A DNA stretch of 64,000 nucleotides from Kordiimonas lipolytica (GCF_001550065.1 NZ_LRUB01000035.1:248001-312000); one strand, 5' to 3'. Numbered from the stretch's first letter, positions 27,705-37,496 are shown. The notes: a model not told the origin generated them from the letters alone. Made by a program: numbers and translations.

Positions 27705-27896
27705 TTTCTACCAATATTGTTTAATCGTCGGCCTCATTTAAGCCCACTATAGTCGGAGGGTGGTAAAAATTGCATTGAATTTTTGTTCAAAATTTCTGCT
27801 TTTCCCACGTCTGAAAGAAAGTACAAAATGTCCGTGCCTGACGTCGCGGCATCAATGACTTATGTTGCAGTGCGAAAATAATCTGCCGCCAAGCGT
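27705..27896. other. Spacer between the divergent UDG and ETF-QO genes
   Basis: The whole gap (27705-28027, 323 bases) must hold two divergent promoters. Apart from the candidate ETF-QO promoter and an AT-rich stretch at 27765-27800, I see no gene, repeat or regulatory site I could defend here. Confidence 0.4.
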
Positions 27897-27925
27897 TTGA
27901 CCTTTGTTTCCTCGCGCGGCATAAA
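27897..27925 (+). promoter_or_regulatory. Candidate promoter for the ETF-QO gene
   Basis: TTGACC (27897-27902, 5/6) is followed by a 17-base spacer and CATAAA (27920-27925, 4/6). This leaves a leader of about 95 bases before ATG 28028. Confidence 0.55.
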
Positions 27926-28027
27926 CACTTGAAAATGATTGTATTCGGTCCAGTTTGGGACTGAGGCCGCATGCTATTGGCGGCGAAGTTAGGCACCGGA
28001 CGTTAGGGAAGTTTGAAGGAGCGCAAC

Positions 28028-29683
28028 ATGGAACGTGAATCCATGGAATTTGACGTAGTGATCGTGGGTGGTGGACCAGCAGGTCTTTCAGCAGCGATCC
28101 GGTTGATGCAACTGGCCCAGGAGAAAGACCAGGAACTGATGGTCTGTGTGATCGAAAAGGGCTCAGAGATTGGGGCACATATCCTGTCAGGCGCCGTGGT
28201 TGACCCGATCGCGCTTGATGAGTTGATCCCTGACTGGAAAGAAAAGGGCGCGCCGCTCAACACGCCGGTTGTGGACAACCAGCACTGGGTGCTTTCTGAG
28301 ACCGGCCACAAATCCCTGCCGCATTTCATGATGCCGCCGCTTCTGTCAAACGATGGCATGTATACGCTGTCGCTTGGCAACCTCACGCGCTGGCTGGCTG
28401 AACAGGCTGAAGCTTTGGGCGTGGAGATATACCCGGGCTTTGCCGGTTCTGAAGTACTCTATCATGAAGACGGACGTGTTAAAGGTGTGGCCACTGGTGA
28501 CATGGGTGTTGGCCGTGATGGTGAACAGAAGGCCGGCTATACACCAGGCATGGAACTGCACGCCAAATACACACTGTTCGCTGAAGGCTGCCGTGGCTCG
28601 CTCTCAAAAGAGCTTGAGGCCAAGTTTGCTCTGCGTGAAAACGGCCAGTTCCAGACCTACGGTATCGGTATCAAGGAGCTGTGGGATATTGACCCATCGA
28701 AGCATGTGCCGGGCCGAGTGATCCACACGCAGGGTTGGCCGCTTGGCAACACTGCGGGCGGTGGTTTCATCTATCACCAGGAAAACAACCAGGTGGCCAT
28801 CGGTTTCGTGGTGACGCTGGATTATGAAAACCCGTATCTGTCGCCGTTTGATGAGATGCAGCGCTTCAAAACGCACCCAGAAGTGCGCAAGATTCTGGAA
28901 GGTGGCCGCCGCGTGGCTTATGGCGCACGGGCAATCAACGAAGGCGGGTTACAGTCTGTGCCGAAGCTTTATTTCCCAGGCGGTGCGCTTGTGGGCTGTG
29001 CAGCCGGTTTCGTGAACGTGCCGCGTATCAAGGGCACCCATAACGCCATGAAGTCAGCCATGCTGGCGGCGGAAAGCGCGTTTGACGCCATTGTGGCGGG
29101 TTCGAATGGCGAAACAGAGCTGAGTTCCTATGAAGATGCCTTCAAATCCAGCTGGATTTACAAAGACCTTCATAAGGTGCGGAATGCCCGCCCGGCGCTT
29201 GCCAAGTTCGGCGCCAAATGGGGCACGCTTTATGCCGGCTTCGACATGTGGATGAACACCATCGGCCTTGGGTTCATGATGCCGACGCTGAAGCATATCC
29301 ACAAGGATAACGAAGCGACCAAAAAGGCAGCAGACTGCCAGCCGATCGATTACCCGAAGCCGGACGGTGTGATCAGCTTCGACAAGCTCTCAAGCGTGTT
29401 CCTGTCGAACACCAACCACGAGGAAGACCAGCCGATCCACCTGCAACTGAAGGATGAAAGCATTCCTGTCAGCGTGAACTGGGCGGATTATAACGGGCCG
29501 GAGCAGCGCTTCTGTCCAGCCGGTGTCTATGAATATGTTGGTGAAGACGGCGAGGAAAAGCGTCTTCAGATCAATGCTCAGAACTGTGTTCATTGCAAAA
29601 CCTGTGATATTAAGGATATTACACAGAATATTAATTGGGTGGTGCCTGAGGGCGGCGGAGGCCCGAACTACCCCAACATGTAA
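28028..29683 (+). CDS. Electron transfer flavoprotein-ubiquinone oxidoreductase
   Basis: A 551-residue membrane-associated flavoprotein that passes electrons from acyl-CoA dehydrogenases, through ETF, to ubiquinone. Seen: the FAD-binding [11 protein letters not shown] near the N-terminus, the long quinone-binding central region, and a C-terminal 4Fe-4S site (CPAGVYEY ... [12 protein letters not shown]) ending GGGPNYPNM, as in the mitochondrial enzyme. ATG 28028 follows AAGGAG by 6 bases. The etfAB genes are not in the window. Confidence 0.95.
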   Translation: MERESMEFDVVIVGGGPAGLSAAIRLMQLAQEKDQELMVCVIEKGSEIGAHILSGAVVDPIALDELIPDWKEKGAPLNTPVVDNQHWVLSETGHKSLPHFMMPPLLSNDGMYTLSLGNLTRWLAEQAEALGVEIYPGFAGSEVLYHEDGRVKGVATGDMGVGRDGEQKAGYTPGMELHAKYTLFAEGCRGSLSKELEAKFALRENGQFQTYGIGIKELWDIDPSKHVPGRVIHTQGWPLGNTAGGGFIYHQENNQVAIGFVVTLDYENPYLSPFDEMQRFKTHPEVRKILEGGRRVAYGARAINEGGLQSVPKLYFPGGALVGCAAGFVNVPRIKGTHNAMKSAMLAAESAFDAIVAGSNGETELSSYEDAFKSSWIYKDLHKVRNARPALAKFGAKWGTLYAGFDMWMNTIGLGFMMPTLKHIHKDNEATKKAADCQPIDYPKPDGVISFDKLSSVFLSNTNHEEDQPIHLQLKDESIPVSVNWADYNGPEQRFCPAGVYEYVGEDGEEKRLQINAQNCVHCKTCDIKDITQNINWVVPEGGGGPNYPNM

Positions 29684-29706
29684 CGTTTTGAGCACAAAGG
29701 GCAGGC

Positions 29707-31431
29707 ATGCAGCCTTTCAAATCATTGGCTTTCGCCTTGGCGCTGGTGGGATGCGCAGGGCAGGGTTCAGGCCCTGCCACGCTGGCCCCGGCGCCTTCGG
29801 CACTTCATAGCGAATTCAATGCGGTGGATGCGGACAATACCATGTATGGTCCGTTTCTGGCCGCCACGCTTGCCCAGCAGAATGAACAGCACGCCTCTGC
29901 GGCACACTATTTCCTTGAGGCCCTGAACGCAGATCCGGAAAGCGGCTTCGTTGCTGACCGCGCCTTTTTCCAGCTTCTGTATGCAGGTCGGATGGACGAG
30001 GCGGCATCGCTTGCGGTCAAGATGCAGCATTCGCCGAATCCAGCGCAGGATGACCTGTTGCACCTGATGTATGTGCTGGAAGCCTACAAAAATGAAAACT
30101 GGCAAGTTGTTCGTGAACGGCTGAAGGAACAGCAGGGGGCGGGCTATGGCTTTCTTGTCACGCCGATCCTGGAGGCTTGGAGCTATGCCGCCGAAAATAA
30201 CCTGGTTGCTGCCAGCAAGGCCTTGGCGCCGCTTATTAACGATCCGCGTCTTGGCGTGATCGGGCAGGAGCATTACGCCTATATTCTTGATCACCTCGGT
30301 CGGTATGACGCCGCATCGACCGCCTATCAGACGCTGGCGGATGACGAGCGCCCAGCCTCCCTGCAGCCTTTGGTGGCTTATGCCGATATGCTGACCCGCA
30401 CGGGCAAGGAACAAGCGGCACGGGAGTTCCTGGGCGAACAAACCAAACGCTTTGGTGACAACCGCTTCCTGCTGCGCGAAGGCATGCGTATCACGGGCGG
30501 TTTCGGCCCCAGCCAGGATGCCACCAATCCACGTGGTGCTGCGGGCCTCGTCTTCTACCGCCTGGCGACCGAGTTTGCCCAAAGTCGCTCCCAGCAGGCT
30601 GCGATTGTTTACTTGCGTGTCGCGTCCTACCTGACGCCCGAAGTATCTGAAATCTATTTCCTGCTTGGGAACCTTTTGGAGCAGATCGACACGCCGGAAA
30701 GTGCTGTGTCGGCCTATGCCACTGTGCCGCAAACAAGCCCCCTGAAGCCGCTGGCGGAGCTCAGGCGCATTGGCGCTCTCAGGTCTGCCGGGCGCGACGG
30801 TGAGGCTGAGGCCCTGCTGCGTGCCGCCCTGAGGGACGCGCCGCATTCCAGCGCGCATTTGTCTGCGCTCGCCGATCTTTTGCGCGACGCGGAAAAGTTC
30901 GAAGAAGCGGTTCACTATTACAGTCAGGCAATCGGCCAGATTCGCTCAGCCGAACAGTCTGACTGGTTCATCTTTTTCGCCCGCGGTGTCTGCTATGAGC
31001 GGCTTGGTAATTGGCAGCAAGCGGAAGCTGATCTGAAGACAGCGCTCCAGCTCAACCCGGGTGAGGCCAGCGTGCTCAACTATCTGGGCTACAGCTGGAT
31101 TGACCGGGGTAAGAATATCGATGAAGCCAAAGCCATGATCGAACAGGCGGTGGAAGAGCAGCCTGACGATGGCTTTATCATCGACAGCCTGGGGTGGGTG
31201 CACTATCTCACTGGCGATTATCATGCGGCCGTGGAGTATCTGGAACAAGCTGTGCGCCTTGAGCCCACTGATCCAACGATCAACGATCATCTGGGGGATG
31301 CCTACTGGCGCGTTGGGCGCAGGATCGAAGCCCGCTTCCAGTGGCGTCATGCCATGGATAACGGCCCGTCTGATGATGAGCGAAAAACGCTGAAGGAAAA
31401 GCTCGAGCTGGGGCTTGAAGAGCCGTCATGA
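29707..31431 (+). CDS. TPR-repeat lipoprotein upstream of ispE
   Basis: 574 residues with a lipobox (LVGC, Cys16) and a chain of about ten tetratricopeptide repeats covering most of the rest; clear units include YSWIDRGKNIDEAKAMIEQA and WVHYLTGDYHAAVEYLEQA near the end. It is probably a periplasm-facing scaffold for protein complexes; no partner is known. Its last codons overlap the ispE start (ATGA), so the two are one transcript. TPR proteins next to ispE are common in alphaproteobacteria, though the functional link is unclear. Confidence 0.8.
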   Translation: MQPFKSLAFALALVGCAGQGSGPATLAPAPSALHSEFNAVDADNTMYGPFLAATLAQQNEQHASAAHYFLEALNADPESGFVADRAFFQLLYAGRMDEAASLAVKMQHSPNPAQDDLLHLMYVLEAYKNENWQVVRERLKEQQGAGYGFLVTPILEAWSYAAENNLVAASKALAPLINDPRLGVIGQEHYAYILDHLGRYDAASTAYQTLADDERPASLQPLVAYADMLTRTGKEQAAREFLGEQTKRFGDNRFLLREGMRITGGFGPSQDATNPRGAAGLVFYRLATEFAQSRSQQAAIVYLRVASYLTPEVSEIYFLLGNLLEQIDTPESAVSAYATVPQTSPLKPLAELRRIGALRSAGRDGEAEALLRAALRDAPHSSAHLSALADLLRDAEKFEEAVHYYSQAIGQIRSAEQSDWFIFFARGVCYERLGNWQQAEADLKTALQLNPGEASVLNYLGYSWIDRGKNIDEAKAMIEQAVEEQPDDGFIIDSLGWVHYLTGDYHAAVEYLEQAVRLEPTDPTINDHLGDAYWRVGRRIEARFQWRHAMDNGPSDDERKTLKEKLELGLEEPS

Positions 31432-32336
31432 GCATGCCTCTGTGGGCAGCCCAGCCGCCAGTCAGTGTAACGGCGCCGGCCAAGGTCAATCTGTTCCTGC
31501 ACATCACCGGGCGCCGTGAGGATGGATATCATGAACTGGAGAGCCTGTTTGTCTTTACCGAAAAGGGCGATCGGATCACGGTAGCGGCGGCACCAGAGTT
31601 CACCTTTCACCTTGAAGGTCCTTTTGCGGGCGCGCTGGAAGCTCTTGGCGGGGCAGGGGACGATAACCTTGTGGTCAAGGCTGCGATGCTTCTGGCAGCC
31701 CGCGTGGGCCTTGATCCACAGGTTTCAGTAAGGCTTGAGAAGAACCTGCCCGTGGCGGCGGGCATCGGGGGTGGTTCGTCTGATGCGGCCGCGGCGCTTC
31801 TTGCGCTCAACCGGCTCTGGAAACTGAAGTTGCCTATGACCGAACTTGAGGTAATCGCTCTTCAGTTGGGCGCTGACGTCCCTGCTTGCCTGCACCAGTC
31901 GCCCTTGATGGTACGCGGTATCGGCGAGGAGCTGACGCCGGTTAGCCTTCCTTGGCAAGCGGGAATTTTGCTGGTGAATCCGTTGGAGTCACTGCCAACG
32001 CCGGCAGTGTTCAAGGCATATCACGCCGCAGGAACAGTCTTTGATGCGCCGCTTGAGGACGCTGAAACGCTTTGTGCCAATATAGGTGGCCTTTCAGCAG
32101 GAAGCCGTAACGCGCTAGAAGGCGCGGCGCGGGTAATCTGCCCGCCAGTTGCCGATGTGCTTGATGAGCTGACCCGTCAGCGCGGCGTAACAATGGCGCG
32201 CATGTCCGGGAGCGGGGCGACCTGTTTCGCCCTTTTCGAAAGCTTAGAGGACGCTCAGTTTGCCGCTCGGAAAATTAGCGAAGGCCGCAGAGACTGGTGG
32301 GTTATGGCGGACCATGTGGGTGCAGGCCGCGCCTGA
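31428..32336 (+). CDS. ispE: 4-diphosphocytidyl-2-C-methyl-D-erythritol kinase
   Basis: IspE phosphorylates CDP-methylerythritol in the MEP pathway to isoprenoids. The 302 residues carry the GHMP-kinase motifs: APAKVNLFLHI near the start, the ATP-binding PVAAGIGGGSSDAAAALLAL (about 105-124), and the late MSGSGATCFALF motif. Start ATG overlaps the previous stop. Confidence 0.95.
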   Translation: MSMPLWAAQPPVSVTAPAKVNLFLHITGRREDGYHELESLFVFTEKGDRITVAAAPEFTFHLEGPFAGALEALGGAGDDNLVVKAAMLLAARVGLDPQVSVRLEKNLPVAAGIGGGSSDAAAALLALNRLWKLKLPMTELEVIALQLGADVPACLHQSPLMVRGIGEELTPVSLPWQAGILLVNPLESLPTPAVFKAYHAAGTVFDAPLEDAETLCANIGGLSAGSRNALEGAARVICPPVADVLDELTRQRGVTMARMSGSGATCFALFESLEDAQFAARKISEGRRDWWVMADHVGAGRA

Positions 32337-32404
32337 AAATGACGCTTGAAATTTTGTGAAGTTGATCCGTCACGGAAAACCCAAAAAAAGTACAAAAAAA
32401 AGTC

Positions 32405-32433
32405 TTTACAGTCCGGGGCGGTTCTACTAAAAC
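32405..32433 (+). promoter_or_regulatory. Candidate promoter for tRNA-Gln
   Basis: TTTACA (32405-32410, 5/6), a 17-base spacer, and TAAAAC (32428-32433, 4/6), followed by a GC-rich stretch CGCGCC before a start about 10 bases upstream of the tRNA. Such GC-rich discriminators are typical of stringently controlled tRNA promoters. Confidence 0.55.
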
Positions 32434-32449
32434 CGCGCCACGAACCAGT

Positions 32450-32524
32450 TGGGGCGTCGCCAAGCGGTAAGGCACCGGTTTTTGGTATCGGCATGCGCAG
32501 GTTCGAATCCTGCCGCCCCAGCCA
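32450..32524 (+). tRNA. tRNA-Gln (anticodon TTG)
   Basis: A full cloverleaf: acceptor TGGGGCG / CGCCCCA, D-arm GCC/GGC, anticodon stem CCGGT/ATCGG with loop TTTTGGT (anticodon TTG), T-arm GCAGG-TTCGAAT-CCTGC, discriminator G and an encoded CCA. It reads CAA and, with modification, CAG. Confidence 0.97.
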
Positions 32525-32593
32525 GTTCTCTCCTCTCAAGATTTTCCAGAAAATTTATCAAGAAAACATAATGCTGATGCGTTGTGTTTAAAC

Positions 32594-33565
32594 ATGTTTT
32601 CTGCAAGTGTGGCGCGCATGGACACTCAGGAAACATTGCATATCCGGTGCGGCAGCGACATAGAGGTTGCGCTCAAGGATGCTGGAATCGAAGGGGCCTT
32701 CCTCGATTTCTCCGATCCCTTCTGTCAGGGGCCGGTTCTTGACCTGCCACAGGAAGCTTTCCTGGAAAAGCGGCTCGACTTCGTCGTTGGCGCTTACGGG
32801 CTTGATCCAGTGGACGCTCGCAAGAAACAACGGTTAAGATACGCCCGGCTTGCCAATGCAGCGGCCTTTGCCCGTATCGTTCTGTGGTTTGAACACGATA
32901 GCTATGATCAACTGATCCTGATGTTTCTGCTGAAGCATTTTTCTGGCCTTGATGAACGCCCAGTGCTTGATCTTGTCTGTGTTGGGGACTTCCCGGTTGA
33001 GCCGCGTTTTATAGGCCTTGGCCAGCTTAGTCCCGCCGACCTCAAAGGCCTATATGACAACCGCCAGCGGGTTACCACTGACATGCTCGCGCTCGGGCAA
33101 TCAGTTTGGGCTGCTCTTGTCGAAGAGACGCCGCATAATCTTGTACGCCTCGCCCAAAGCGACACGCCAGCCTTGCCCCTGTGTGCGCCAGCGATCATGC
33201 GCCACCTGAAGGAATTGCCCGCGCGGTCAAGTGGTCTCAGCCTGACCGAAGAGCTCACGCTGAGGGTGCTCGCCGCAGAGGGCGCCCGGACCGGCGGTAA
33301 GCTCTTCAAAACCCTGAAGTTGGAGCGTGAGCCCCTTCCGTATCTTGGGGACCAGATGTATTGGTATGATCTTGACCGGCTGCTGGCTGGCGGGGCGATT
33401 GAAAGGTTCGGGGATGATTGGCCTGCTGCGAGCGTGGCCATCACCCATCTTGGCCGAGCCTGCCTTGAAGGACGCGAGGACTGGATGGAGCATGTGGTCG
33501 CTGAGCGCTACGTGGGCGGTATCCGCGTGGCGCCAGATGGCAAGATCTGGCGCCGACAGGGTTGA
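32594..33565 (+). CDS. DUF1835-domain protein
   Basis: About 323 residues. The N-terminal part (LHIRCGSDIEVALKDAGIEG, ... VLWFEHDSYDQLILMFLLKHF) matches DUF1835, and the C-terminal part (AAITHLGRACLEGREDW, RYVGGIRV) its partner DUF3658-like region. Its function is unknown. No strong ribosome site fits either ATG 32594 or ATG 32618; the domain match begins just after the second. It lies 70 bases after tRNA-Gln and may be read through from its promoter. Confidence 0.7.
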   Translation: MFSASVARMDTQETLHIRCGSDIEVALKDAGIEGAFLDFSDPFCQGPVLDLPQEAFLEKRLDFVVGAYGLDPVDARKKQRLRYARLANAAAFARIVLWFEHDSYDQLILMFLLKHFSGLDERPVLDLVCVGDFPVEPRFIGLGQLSPADLKGLYDNRQRVTTDMLALGQSVWAALVEETPHNLVRLAQSDTPALPLCAPAIMRHLKELPARSSGLSLTEELTLRVLAAEGARTGGKLFKTLKLEREPLPYLGDQMYWYDLDRLLAGGAIERFGDDWPAASVAITHLGRACLEGREDWMEHVVAERYVGGIRVAPDGKIWRRQG

Positions 33566-33576
33566 TTGGCGGCCCT

Positions 33577-34407
33577 CTATTCCAGAATGTCCTCCAGGGA
33601 CTTTTCTGGTTCCTTCATTGCTAGGTTGCCTGTCTGCTTGAAAATCCAGAACAAGACCATGCCCAGCGGGAAATAAAGGTTCAAAACCAGCGGCGCATGT
33701 GGGCCTGGAGAGAGGAAGCCGGCGCCAAGTAGGCCGAACTTCAGTGGCTCGAATGCCGTCTCGCCAGTCGTCCAGTTCATTGTAAGGCCACCAGCTCCTA
33801 TCAGAATGAACAAGAGCCAACGCTTGGGCCTTTTCAGCGATTTGCGCATACGGAAGGCCGCCACAAATGTCGTGATGATCAGAATTGGAGTGATGATCAC
33901 AGCCAGGAACATCATGTGTTTGCCAAAGGAGGCCTGCCCCAGGTTGAAGGCGTTGATTTCCCGTAGGTCTCCAACGAGTGGGGTAAGGTGCAAATTGATC
34001 ATGCTGACGGCTTCATCCTGTTCCCTGAAAACCATCTGAACATGAAGCCAGCCTTCCTCAAAACCGTATTGATATTGAAAGCGGTAATCCGTGTAGGAGA
34101 CGCCGTTTTCCCACCGACTGGATGTGTTTACACCGGCAAGGCTGGTGTCAATGAGGTCCCCACCCGGGAGCTGGGCCCACATGTTGGCTGCTGCCATGTC
34201 GAAATCCGGGCCAATCGCGCTGGGATGGAGCACGCCCTTGATGCCTTCGGTATCGCGGGAAACGACCATTTCCCTAACCTGAGCAGCAAGCTCCTGAATA
34301 TGCTCTGGAGCGAGTTTCTCGGCTGCCTCATCGAGCATGGCTTGGGAATCGCATCCAGCAAGGGTCAGGCACAGAACGCCTGCGAGAAAAAGGTGAAATG
34401 ATCGCAT
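33577..34407 (-). CDS. Membrane lipoprotein of unknown function
   Basis: 276 residues: lipobox LAGC (Cys19), a soluble domain of about 130 residues with a small alpha-beta look (SRWENGVSYTDYRFQYQYGFEEG), then three hydrophobic segments from about residue 155 to 260. No family recognised. ATG 34407 has GGGGG 6 bases before it, better than the ATG codons further upstream. It ends 12 bases from the convergent DUF1835 gene. Confidence 0.65.
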   Translation of the reverse strand: MRSFHLFLAGVLCLTLAGCDSQAMLDEAAEKLAPEHIQELAAQVREMVVSRDTEGIKGVLHPSAIGPDFDMAAANMWAQLPGGDLIDTSLAGVNTSSRWENGVSYTDYRFQYQYGFEEGWLHVQMVFREQDEAVSMINLHLTPLVGDLREINAFNLGQASFGKHMMFLAVIITPILIITTFVAAFRMRKSLKRPKRWLLFILIGAGGLTMNWTTGETAFEPLKFGLLGAGFLSPGPHAPLVLNLYFPLGMVLFWIFKQTGNLAMKEPEKSLEDILE

Positions 34408-34478
34408 GAAAACCCCCATCATATTGTCCGAAACACTATAATGAGGGCTGAGGCTAAAACAAGCAAAAGGGCTGAGGT

Positions 34479-35720
34479 CTAGGTCACGGCGCCTTTTTCG
34501 CTGAAGCGGGCTTCTCTCCAGAAGCCGGTCTCGAAAATGTCGGCCATGATCTCCACGGCGCGGTAGACATCTTCAAAGCCCAGATAAAGCGGCGTGAAGC
34601 CGAAGCGCATGAAGTTTGGCGCGCGGAAATCGCCGATGACGCCGCGTTCGATCAGCGCTTGCATCACGGCATAGCCGTTCTCGCACTTGAGTGACACATG
34701 GCTGCCGCGTTTTGAGGGGTTTTCGCTGGTGGCCAGGCCAACGCCATGGTCAGACAGCTTTTCCCGGCAAAGGGCGATGAAAAGGTCCGTCAGCGCTTGG
34801 CTTTTTTTCCGGACGACGCTCATGTCGACGCCCTCGAACGCATTCAGCGCTTCATCAAGCGCGCTGGCCGCCATCACGCTGGTAGTGCCCACCAGCATGC
34901 GGCGGATGTCGCCTGCGGGTTCATAATCATCAAGGAACTCAAACGGTGTCTTGTGGCCGAACCAGCCGGTGAGAGGCTGCTGGGCAGACGCCTGATGGCG
35001 CTCCGCCACATAAAGGAAGGCTGGTGCACCCGGGCCGCCGTTTAGATATTTATAGCCGCAACCCACGGCAAAATCGGCACCGGCGGCATTGAGGTCCACC
35101 GGCACCGCACCGGTCGAGTGGCTGAGGTCCCAGACCATCAGCGCGCCTTTCGCGTGCGCCGCTTTGGTAACGGCTTCCATATTGAACATATCGGCGGTGA
35201 CATAATGCACGTGGGTCAGCACCACTACAGCCGTATCGTCATCGATGGCGTCGATAATCTTGTCGCGCTCCACGACCTGCAGCACCACATCGGGGCCGAG
35301 GAAATCAGACAGGCCTTGCAGCATATAAAGGTCAGTTGGGAAATTGCCGGGTTCGGAGATAATTTTCGTGCGGCCCTTGTTCATGCGGCAGGCGGCGGCG
35401 GCAACCTTGAAAAGGTTCACCGATGTGCTGTCGGCCATCACCACCTCACTAGGCCGCGCGCCCACAAGCGGCGCGATCTTCTTGCCAACGCGGGCAGGCA
35501 GATTGATCCAGTCAGCCGTGTTCCAGCTTTTGATCAGGTCCTTGCCCCATTCCTTGGTGACCACGTCTGCGATGCGCTCGGCCACACCTTTCGGCAGCAC
35601 GCCAAGGCTGTTGCCGTCCATGTAAATCACGCCTTCGGGCAGATCGAAACGGTCTTTCATGGGCGCGAGTGGATCGCCCGCATCCTGTTGCTGGCACCAG
35701 TCAAGTGAAGTTGGAATCAC
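34479..35720 (-). CDS. kynU: Kynureninase
   Basis: 413-residue PLP enzyme that cleaves kynurenine to anthranilate and alanine. Seen: MDGNSLGVLPKGV near the start, VMADSTSVNLFK, the WDLSHSTGAVPVDL stretch and the PLP lysine in GCGYKYLNGGPGAPAF. It is the last gene of kynABU. The start codon is GTG, overlapping the kynB stop (GTGA). Confidence 0.95.
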   Translation of the reverse strand: MIPTSLDWCQQQDAGDPLAPMKDRFDLPEGVIYMDGNSLGVLPKGVAERIADVVTKEWGKDLIKSWNTADWINLPARVGKKIAPLVGARPSEVVMADSTSVNLFKVAAAACRMNKGRTKIISEPGNFPTDLYMLQGLSDFLGPDVVLQVVERDKIIDAIDDDTAVVVLTHVHYVTADMFNMEAVTKAAHAKGALMVWDLSHSTGAVPVDLNAAGADFAVGCGYKYLNGGPGAPAFLYVAERHQASAQQPLTGWFGHKTPFEFLDDYEPAGDIRRMLVGTTSVMAASALDEALNAFEGVDMSVVRKKSQALTDLFIALCREKLSDHGVGLATSENPSKRGSHVSLKCENGYAVMQALIERGVIGDFRAPNFMRFGFTPLYLGFEDVYRAVEIMADIFETGFWREARFSEKGAVT

Positions 35721-36376
35721 GGTATTTCCCTCAGTATTGCACGAACGGGGCTGCCGTCGGCGCCCTCTATCTTGAGCGGTAGGGCGATCAGCTCATAGTC
35801 GCCCTCAGGTACATCGTCGAGCACAAGGCCTTCAAGGATAGCGATGCCTGCCCGGTACACGGCAAAATGGGCGTCCAGTGTTTTGCTGTCTTGCGGGTCC
35901 AGTGAAGGCACGTCCACGCCGATCAGTTTGCAGCCGCGTTCCGCGAGCAGGTCGATCGCCGCCGGGCTGATGGCAGGAAAGTCAGGGTCCCAGCCTTCGT
36001 GTGGGAAGGCTTTGAAAAGTTTGAGCAACACGCGGTCAACACGGTCCGGTAGCCTGTTTGCCAGGTGCGCCGCGTCCACGAGGTCATTTGCTACGACATC
36101 GCCGGACAGGTCGATCAGGGTTGCTGGCCCAACATAAGAATCAAGCGGTGTTTCAGCACAGTCTATCCCCTCTTCATCAAAATGAAGGCGGGAGTCGGCA
36201 TGGGTGCCCGTGTGGGTGGACATCTTCATCTTGCTGACATTCACCGGGCATTCTTCTTCGATCACCCAGGTGCGCTTGAGCTTGAACTTAGCGTCACCGG
36301 GCCACACGGGAATGCCGGGGCGGATGGTTTGGCTGATGTCGTAAATCCTGTTCAAAGACTTGTCCTCAGTGTCCAC
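35717..36376 (-). CDS. kynB: Kynurenine formamidase (cyclase-type)
   Basis: 219 residues of the metal-dependent cyclase family. The metal site motif HTGTHADSRLHF (about 54-65) is complete. KynB hydrolyses N-formylkynurenine to kynurenine, between KynA and KynU. It overlaps kynA by 25 bases and kynU by 4, so the three are tightly coupled. Confidence 0.93.
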   Translation of the reverse strand: MDTEDKSLNRIYDISQTIRPGIPVWPGDAKFKLKRTWVIEEECPVNVSKMKMSTHTGTHADSRLHFDEEGIDCAETPLDSYVGPATLIDLSGDVVANDLVDAAHLANRLPDRVDRVLLKLFKAFPHEGWDPDFPAISPAAIDLLAERGCKLIGVDVPSLDPQDSKTLDAHFAVYRAGIAILEGLVLDDVPEGDYELIALPLKIEGADGSPVRAILREIP

Positions 36377-37212
36377 AGTTCTGGGAAGAACCTCAGGTCC
36401 AGCGCCTTCACAAGGTAGGAGACCCCGCCTGTCCCGCCGGTGCCCTTCTTATAGCCGATGATTCGTTCCACGGTTTTCATATGGGCAAAGCGCCAAGCGT
36501 GGAAATGATGCTCAAGATCCACCAGCTTCTCGGCAAGCTCATAAAGGTCCCAATATTTGGTGGTGTCCTGGTAAATTTTGAGCCAGGCATCCTCTACGGC
36601 CTTAGATGCTTCATACGGCTCGCGCCAGTTTCGCTCAAGCTTGTCGGCCGGAATGTCGAAACCCCGTTTTGCGAGAAGCTGCAGGCACAGGTCATAGAAG
36701 CTTGGGCTATCGAGCACGTCTTGCAGGTGCTGGTAACGCGCAGGCGCGCCTTTGTGGGCTTCGGCCATGCGGGCGTTCTTGTTGCCAAGCCGGTATTCAA
36801 TTTCGCGGTACTGGAAGCTCTGGAAGCCGGAGCTTTGGCCAAGATCATCACGGAAGGCGGCATAGTCCGCCGGCGTCATGGTGGACAGGATCTCCCACGA
36901 CTGTTGCAGGTTCGCCTGAATTTTGGCCACGCGGGACAGCATCTTTTGCACGGGGCCAAGGTCATCCGCCGCCAGATGCTTCATTGCAGCGCCCAGTTCG
37001 TGGATGCAGGCTTTCATCCACAGCTCAGATGCCTGGTGGATGATGACAAACAGCATCTCATCATGCTGGTTCGAGAGCGGGTTCTGGCATTCGAGCAGGC
37101 GGTCCAGCTGCAGGTAGGAACCATAGCTGATGTCCTGGTTCCAGTGGATGTCTTCGCCTGAGACATCAACGGAGGTTGCTGGGCCCTGGTCTTCTTTGCG
37201 GTCGGTTGCCAT
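36352..37212 (-). CDS. kynA: Tryptophan 2,3-dioxygenase
   Basis: 286-residue heme dioxygenase that opens the indole ring of tryptophan to make N-formylkynurenine. Seen: ISYGSYLQLDRLLECQNP and DEMLFVIIHQASELWMK (heme-pocket region), QSSGFQSFQYREIEYRLGNK, and the axial His region LEHHFHAWRFAHMKTVERIIGYKKGTGGTGG. First gene of the operon; AGGTGAG precedes the ATG. Confidence 0.96.
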   Translation of the reverse strand: MATDRKEDQGPATSVDVSGEDIHWNQDISYGSYLQLDRLLECQNPLSNQHDEMLFVIIHQASELWMKACIHELGAAMKHLAADDLGPVQKMLSRVAKIQANLQQSWEILSTMTPADYAAFRDDLGQSSGFQSFQYREIEYRLGNKNARMAEAHKGAPARYQHLQDVLDSPSFYDLCLQLLAKRGFDIPADKLERNWREPYEASKAVEDAWLKIYQDTTKYWDLYELAEKLVDLEHHFHAWRFAHMKTVERIIGYKKGTGGTGGVSYLVKALDLRFFPELWTLRTSL

Positions 37213-37221
37213 CTTCTCACC

Positions 37222-37251
37222 TGCATTTATTTTAGGTCTAAACTAAATGCA
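37222..37251 (-). promoter_or_regulatory. Palindromic operator of the kyn operon
   Basis: A 30-base near-perfect palindrome: outer arms TGCATTTA (37222-37229) and TAAATGCA (37244-37251), inner arms TTTAG (37231-37235) and CTAAA (37238-37242), sharing one centre. It runs from the last base of the -10 over the expected transcription start, the classic place for a repressor, and ends about 10 bases before the kynA start. The binding protein is not visible in the window. Confidence 0.7.
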
Positions 37252-37279
37252 TCATATCTCATAAATCTGGGGAGTTCAA
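37251..37279 (-). promoter_or_regulatory. kynABU promoter
   Basis: On the minus strand: TTGAAC (37279-37274, 4/6), a 17-base spacer and TATGAT (37256-37251, 5/6). The -10 shares its last base with the operator palindrome. Confidence 0.7.
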
Positions 37280-37292
37280 CAAGCCTGAGCCG

Positions 37293-37496
37293 TCAGTTGC
37301 GCGCCACGTCTTCGGCTTTTTCTGCGACTTCCTTGGTGTCTGCCGCAAGGTCAATCACCTTGCCGGTCACGCGCACCACGGTGCTGGCTGTGTCCACCGT
37401 GGTCTCAACGGCTGCAGCTGCCACCTTCACCGGTGCGGTAACCACAGAGCAGGCGCCCAGCCCAACTGCCAAGCATATCATCAACAGATGTTTCAC
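37293..37496 (-). CDS. Small lipoprotein
   Basis: 67 residues starting at GTG 37496 with GGAGGA upstream: a lipoprotein signal (MICLAVGLGAC) followed by a short Ala/Val/Thr-rich, amphipathic helix ending EVAEKAEDVARN. It would be a small envelope lipoprotein of unknown role. It lies upstream of the kyn promoter on the same strand and is read separately. Confidence 0.65.
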   Translation of the reverse strand: MKHLLMICLAVGLGACSVVTAPVKVAAAAVETTVDTASTVVRVTGKVIDLAADTKEVAEKAEDVARN

